Position numbers and translations under genes: made by a program
Part shown: positions 6,847-10,438 of the stretch, piece after piece
Numbering within the stretch: position 1 is the stretch's first letter
How the letters are laid out: the number at the start of each line of letters is the position of its first letter
The notes under the pieces: model-generated
The model's database searches: none
What the model saw: only the letters and a program-made list of their open reading frames with translations
What the model was told of the DNA's origin: nothing
Origin: Burkholderiales bacterium
GTDB lineage: Bacteria; Pseudomonadota; Gammaproteobacteria; Burkholderiales; Usitatibacteraceae
Direction of reading: 5' to 3'
Assembly: GCA_025936275.1 (NCBI GenBank)
Contig: JAICTR010000058.1
Location: forward strand, 1 to 10,438
DNA length: 10,438 nucleotides

Positions 6847-7727
6847 AGCGCGCGGCCCTCGGCGTCTTCATCGTCGCGCTGGTCGCGCTGGCGCTGGTTT
6901 CCATGAGCATGTACACCGTGGACCAGCGCAAAGCCGCGATCAAGTTCCAGCTCGGCGAGGTGATCGCGGTGCAGACCAAGCCCGGCCTCTACTTCCTGGT
7001 GCCGCTGCTGCAGAACGTGCGCATCTTCGATACGCGCATCCAGACCATGGAATCGCGCGATCCCGAGCGCTTCCTCACCTCGGAGAACCGCAACGTCCTC
7101 GTGGACTCGTTCGTGAAGTGGCGCGTGAACGACGTGCGGCAGTACTACGTCACGGTGCGCGGCGACCCGTCGCAGGCCGAGGCGCGCCTCGCGCAAACGG
7201 TGAACGACGCGCTGCGCGCCGAGTTCGCCAAGCGCACCGTGCACGACGTGGTCTCCGGCGAGCGCGACCAGATCATGAGCACGGTGCAGAAGAAGGTGGA
7301 CGAGGACGCGCGGCGCATCGGCATCGAGGTCGTGGACGTGCGCCTGAAGCGCGTGGACTTCGTCCCCGAGATCAACGCCGACGTCTACCGCCGCATGGAA
7401 TCGGAGAGGAAGCGCGTCGCGAACGAGCTGCGCGCCACCGGCCAGGCCGAGGGCGAGAAGATCAAGGCGGACGCCGACCGCCAGCGCCAGGTGATCGTCG
7501 CCGAGGCGTACCGCGACGCGCAGCGCATCAAGGGCGAGGGCGACGCGCAGGCTTCGCGCATCTACGCCGCGGCCTACGGCAAGAACGCCGAGTTCTACAG
7601 CTTCTACCAGAGCCTCGAGGCGTACCAGAAGAGCCTGCGCAGCAAGAGCGACGTGCTGGTGCTCGACCCGTCGTCGGACTTCTTCAAGTACTTCCGGGGC
7701 CCGGGCCGCGCCAAGCCCACGCCATGA
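6843..7727 (+). CDS. hflC: FtsH modulator HflC (SPFH/band 7 membrane protein)
   Basis: Partner of HflK in the FtsH-regulating inner-membrane complex. The 294 residues begin with an N-terminal membrane anchor at about 4-24. The SPFH/band 7 domain follows: YTVDQRKAAIKFQLGEV, KPGLYFLVPLLQNVRIFDTRIQTME, then VDSFVKWRVNDVRQYY. A long helical region (about 180-245) is rich in Glu, Lys, Arg and Ala (ESERKRVANELRATGQAEGEKIKADADRQ, written here without a break only as a landmark of the helix start near residue 186). The conserved end is VLVLDPSSDFFKYF (271-284). GGGAG at 6833-6837, 5 nt before the ATG, is a good ribosome binding site inside hflK. The 4-nt overlaps on both sides point to coupled translation from hflK through DUF2065. 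Confidence 0.96.
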   Translation: MKRAALGVFIVALVALALVSMSMYTVDQRKAAIKFQLGEVIAVQTKPGLYFLVPLLQNVRIFDTRIQTMESRDPERFLTSENRNVLVDSFVKWRVNDVRQYYVTVRGDPSQAEARLAQTVNDALRAEFAKRTVHDVVSGERDQIMSTVQKKVDEDARRIGIEVVDVRLKRVDFVPEINADVYRRMESERKRVANELRATGQAEGEKIKADADRQRQVIVAEAYRDAQRIKGEGDAQASRIYAAAYGKNAEFYSFYQSLEAYQKSLRSKSDVLVLDPSSDFFKYFRGPGRAKPTP

Positions 7728-7909
7728 CCGAGGTCGTGGTCGCGGCGATCGCGCTGGTGCTCGTGATCGAGGGCATCCTGCCGTTCACCGCGCCGCACCT
7801 GTGGCGCGAGGTGTTCCGCAAGCTGGTCGAGATGAGCGACGGGCAGATCCGCTTCGCGGGGCTCACCTCGATGATGATCGGGCTCATCATTCTGCTCGTC
7901 GCGCATTGA
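7724..7909 (+). CDS. DUF2065 small inner-membrane protein (YjeT family)
   Basis: A 61-residue protein of unknown function, too short for many gene finders. It has two hydrophobic segments, at about 4-22 (VVVAAIALVLVIEGILPFT) and about 44-60 (GLTSMMIGLIILLVA), joined by a polar loop with HLWREVFRKLVEMSDGQIR. The motif EGxLPF followed by W-R and the GxxxMxxGL second helix match the DUF2065 family (E. coli YjeT), which usually sits directly after hflC. ATG overlaps the hflC stop by 4 nt (ATGA), with no separate ribosome binding site, so it depends on hflC translation. The constant link to hflKC suggests a role near the FtsH complex, but that is inference only. Confidence 0.9.
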   Translation: MTEVVVAAIALVLVIEGILPFTAPHLWREVFRKLVEMSDGQIRFAGLTSMMIGLIILLVAH

Positions 7910-7926
7910 ATGGATCCTCATCCCGG

Positions 7927-7946
7927 CCTTCTCCCAGGGGAGAAGG
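7927..7946. repeat. Palindromic repeat hairpin over the hisZ ribosome binding site
   Basis: CCTTCTCC (7927-7934) and GGAGAAGG (7939-7946) form a perfect 8-bp stem with the loop CAGG. The preceding CTCATCCCGG belongs to the same pattern. From memory, CTCATCCCC-(n)-CTTCTCCC-(n)-GGGAGAAGG is a widespread intergenic repeat in beta- and gammaproteobacteria, recognisable by the spurious peptide SSSRPSPRGEGD that it encodes; that peptide reads in frame just before hisZ here. The right arm contains the first four bases of AAGGAG (7943-7948), the only good ribosome binding site for hisZ. Confidence 0.7.
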
Positions 7947-7948
7947 AG
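7943..7948 (+). promoter_or_regulatory. hisZ ribosome binding site, partly inside a hairpin
   Basis: AAGGAG lies 8 nt before the hisZ ATG at 7957 and decides this start. Its first four bases are paired in the 7927-7946 stem, so the site may be masked unless ribosomes arriving from the upstream gene open it. Confidence 0.65.
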
Positions 7949-7956
7949 ACGATGTC

Positions 7957-9053
7957 ATGAGACGCTGGCTCCTTCCCGAGCACATCGAGGACGTGCTGCC
8001 CGCCGAGGCGCGGCAGATCGAGCGGCTGCGCCGCACGATCCTCGACCTCTTCGAGGCGCACGGCTACGAGCTGGTGGCGCCGCCGATGCTCGAGTACCTC
8101 GAGTCGCTGCTCTCCGGCACCGGGCGCGACCTCGAGCTCGCCACCTTCAAGCTGGTGGACCAGCTCTCGGGCCGCATGATGGGCGTGCGCGCCGACCACA
8201 CGCCGCAGGTGGCGCGCATCGACGCGCACTTGCTGAACCGCCAGGGCGTGGCGCGGCTCTGCTACTGCGGGAGCGTGCTGCATACGCGTCCCGCGGGGAT
8301 GACCCGCACGCGCGAGCCGATCCAGATCGGCGCCGAGCTCTACGGGCACGCCGGGCTCGATGCCGACGTCGAGGTGGTGCGGCTCATGATCGCCGCGCTC
8401 AAGCGTGCCGGCCTCGAGCGCGTGCAGGTGGACCTCGCGAACCCGGCGATCTATCGCGCGCTCGCCGCGCATGCGAAGGTCGCGCCCGAAAGGGCCGAGG
8501 AAGTGTTCGACGCGGTGCAGCAGAAGGATGCCGCCGCGGCGGGCGAGCTCGGCGTGCTGGCGACGCTGAACGGCGGCGTGGAGGTGATCGCGCGCGCGCG
8601 CCGCGAGCTGCCGATGCTCGCCGACATCGCCGCCGAGCTCGACAAGCTCGAGCGCCTCGCCGAGCGCTGCGCCGCGCAGGCGGTGGAAGTCTCCATCGAC
8701 CTCGCGGAGCTGGGCGGCTTCCACTACGAGAGCGGGCTTTCCTTCGCGGCCTTCGCCCCGGAGAGCCCGGACGCGATCGCGCGCGGCGGCCGCTACGACG
8801 AGGTGGGGGCGAGCTTCGGGCGCGCGCGTCCCGCCACGGGATTCACCCTGGACCTGCGGCAGCTCGCCGGGCTCGCACCGCCCGCGCCCGCGCGCCGGCG
8901 CATCCTCGCGCCCGCGGTGGAGGATGCCGCGCTCGACGTCGCGATCGCGCAGCTGCGCGACGCGGGCGAGATCGTGGTCGTGGACTTCGCGGGACATGAG
9001 GCGGCGCGCGAAGAGCTCGCGTGCGATCGCAGGTTGGAGAAGAAGGACGGCAA

Positions 9054-9069
<16 letters not shown>
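7957..9069 (+). CDS. hisZ: ATP phosphoribosyltransferase regulatory subunit HisZ
   Basis: HisZ is a catalytically inactive relative of histidyl-tRNA synthetase. It joins short-form HisG to make the first enzyme of histidine biosynthesis (ATP + PRPP to phosphoribosyl-ATP) and carries the histidine feedback control. The 370 residues begin LLPEHIEDVLPAEA, then GYELVAPPMLEYLESL, the motif 2-like YCGSVLHTRPAGMTRTREPIQIG (broken here only by its loop at about 112-118), and GGRYDEVG (277-284). The synthetase signature LVRGLDYY is replaced by ELGGFHYESGL (251-261). No anticodon-binding domain follows, which distinguishes it from HisS. It implies that this organism has a short HisG elsewhere. The last 16 nt overlap purA, a usual neighbour in Betaproteobacteria. 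Confidence 0.95.
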
Positions 9070-10348
<1,279 letters not shown>

Positions 10349-10352
<4 letters not shown>

Positions 10353-10438
10353 GGGTGCGCCGCCGCGCGCGGCAATGAAAGGCGCGTCTCGATCTTGAGC
10401 CCTTCGCCGTCGGGCGGCGCGAGCGCGGGCTCTTCCGG
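10349..10438 (-). CDS. Possible 3' end of a convergent gene, unidentified
   Basis: On the minus strand a frame is open from the window edge to TAG (bases 10351-10349), coding for 29 residues ending EGLKIETRLSLPRAAAHP. Its stop overlaps the purA stop in the tetranucleotide CTAG. The residue mix, with spaced charged and hydrophobic residues, is plausible for a protein C-terminus, and no + strand gene is evident in these last 86 bases. However, 90 nt of open frame is easily due to chance in DNA this rich in G+C. I do not recognise the family. Confidence 0.3.

Noticed and set aside
9021..9053. Upstream in-frame GTG as an alternative purA start
   Set aside because: It adds 11 residues not found in the family. 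ATG 9054 has a good ribosome binding site and gives the standard length of 432.
10362..10373. GCCGCGCGCGGC palindrome after purA as a bidirectional terminator
   Set aside because: Only four base pairs remain with a four-base loop, no T-tract follows, and alternating GC strings arise readily in this DNA.

Overview
The window is a strongly GC-rich (about 70% by eye), densely packed chromosomal stretch. Ten complete genes and one 5'-truncated gene lie on the + strand. A possible 3' end of a convergent gene sits at the right edge. The order hisS-yfgM-bamB-der-hfq-hflX-hflK-hflC-DUF2065-hisZ-purA is, from general knowledge, the conserved arrangement of Betaproteobacteria. The Hfq sequence (rim R-K-E-H, 79 residues, no long C-terminal tail), der rather than miaA in front of hfq, and a HisZ gene all fit that class. 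I cannot name a genus.

Left block (1-4082): the end of histidyl-tRNA synthetase, then YfgM, BamB and Der. Gaps are 1 nt, a 4-nt ATGA overlap and 0 nt, so this looks like one transcript. It joins tRNA charging, periplasmic chaperoning at SecYEG, outer-membrane protein assembly and 50S ribosome maturation.

Middle block (4198-7909): after a 115-bp gap, the only sizeable non-coding stretch before a gene, come hfq, hflX (TTG start inside hfq), hflK, hflC and a 61-residue DUF2065 membrane protein. Their roles are small-RNA regulation, ribosome rescue/splitting and control of the FtsH protease. Right block (7957-10352): hisZ, the regulatory paralogue of HisS for histidine biosynthesis, overlaps purA, adenylosuccinate synthetase. 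Both feed from or into the purine/histidine branch.

All the proteins are recognisable housekeeping families with their main motifs intact. I found no undescribed system, mobile gene, CRISPR array or RNA gene. The parts most worth a second look are non-coding. Two unrelated palindromic repeats lie at gene junctions: an inverted GGGGACAGACCCC / GGGGTCTGGCCCC pair just before hflK, and a CCTTCTCC/GGAGAAGG hairpin that covers the hisZ ribosome binding site. Other points are small hairpins in the hfq leader, an AT-rich island near the end of hflX, and overlapping stop codons of purA and a possible convergent ORF.
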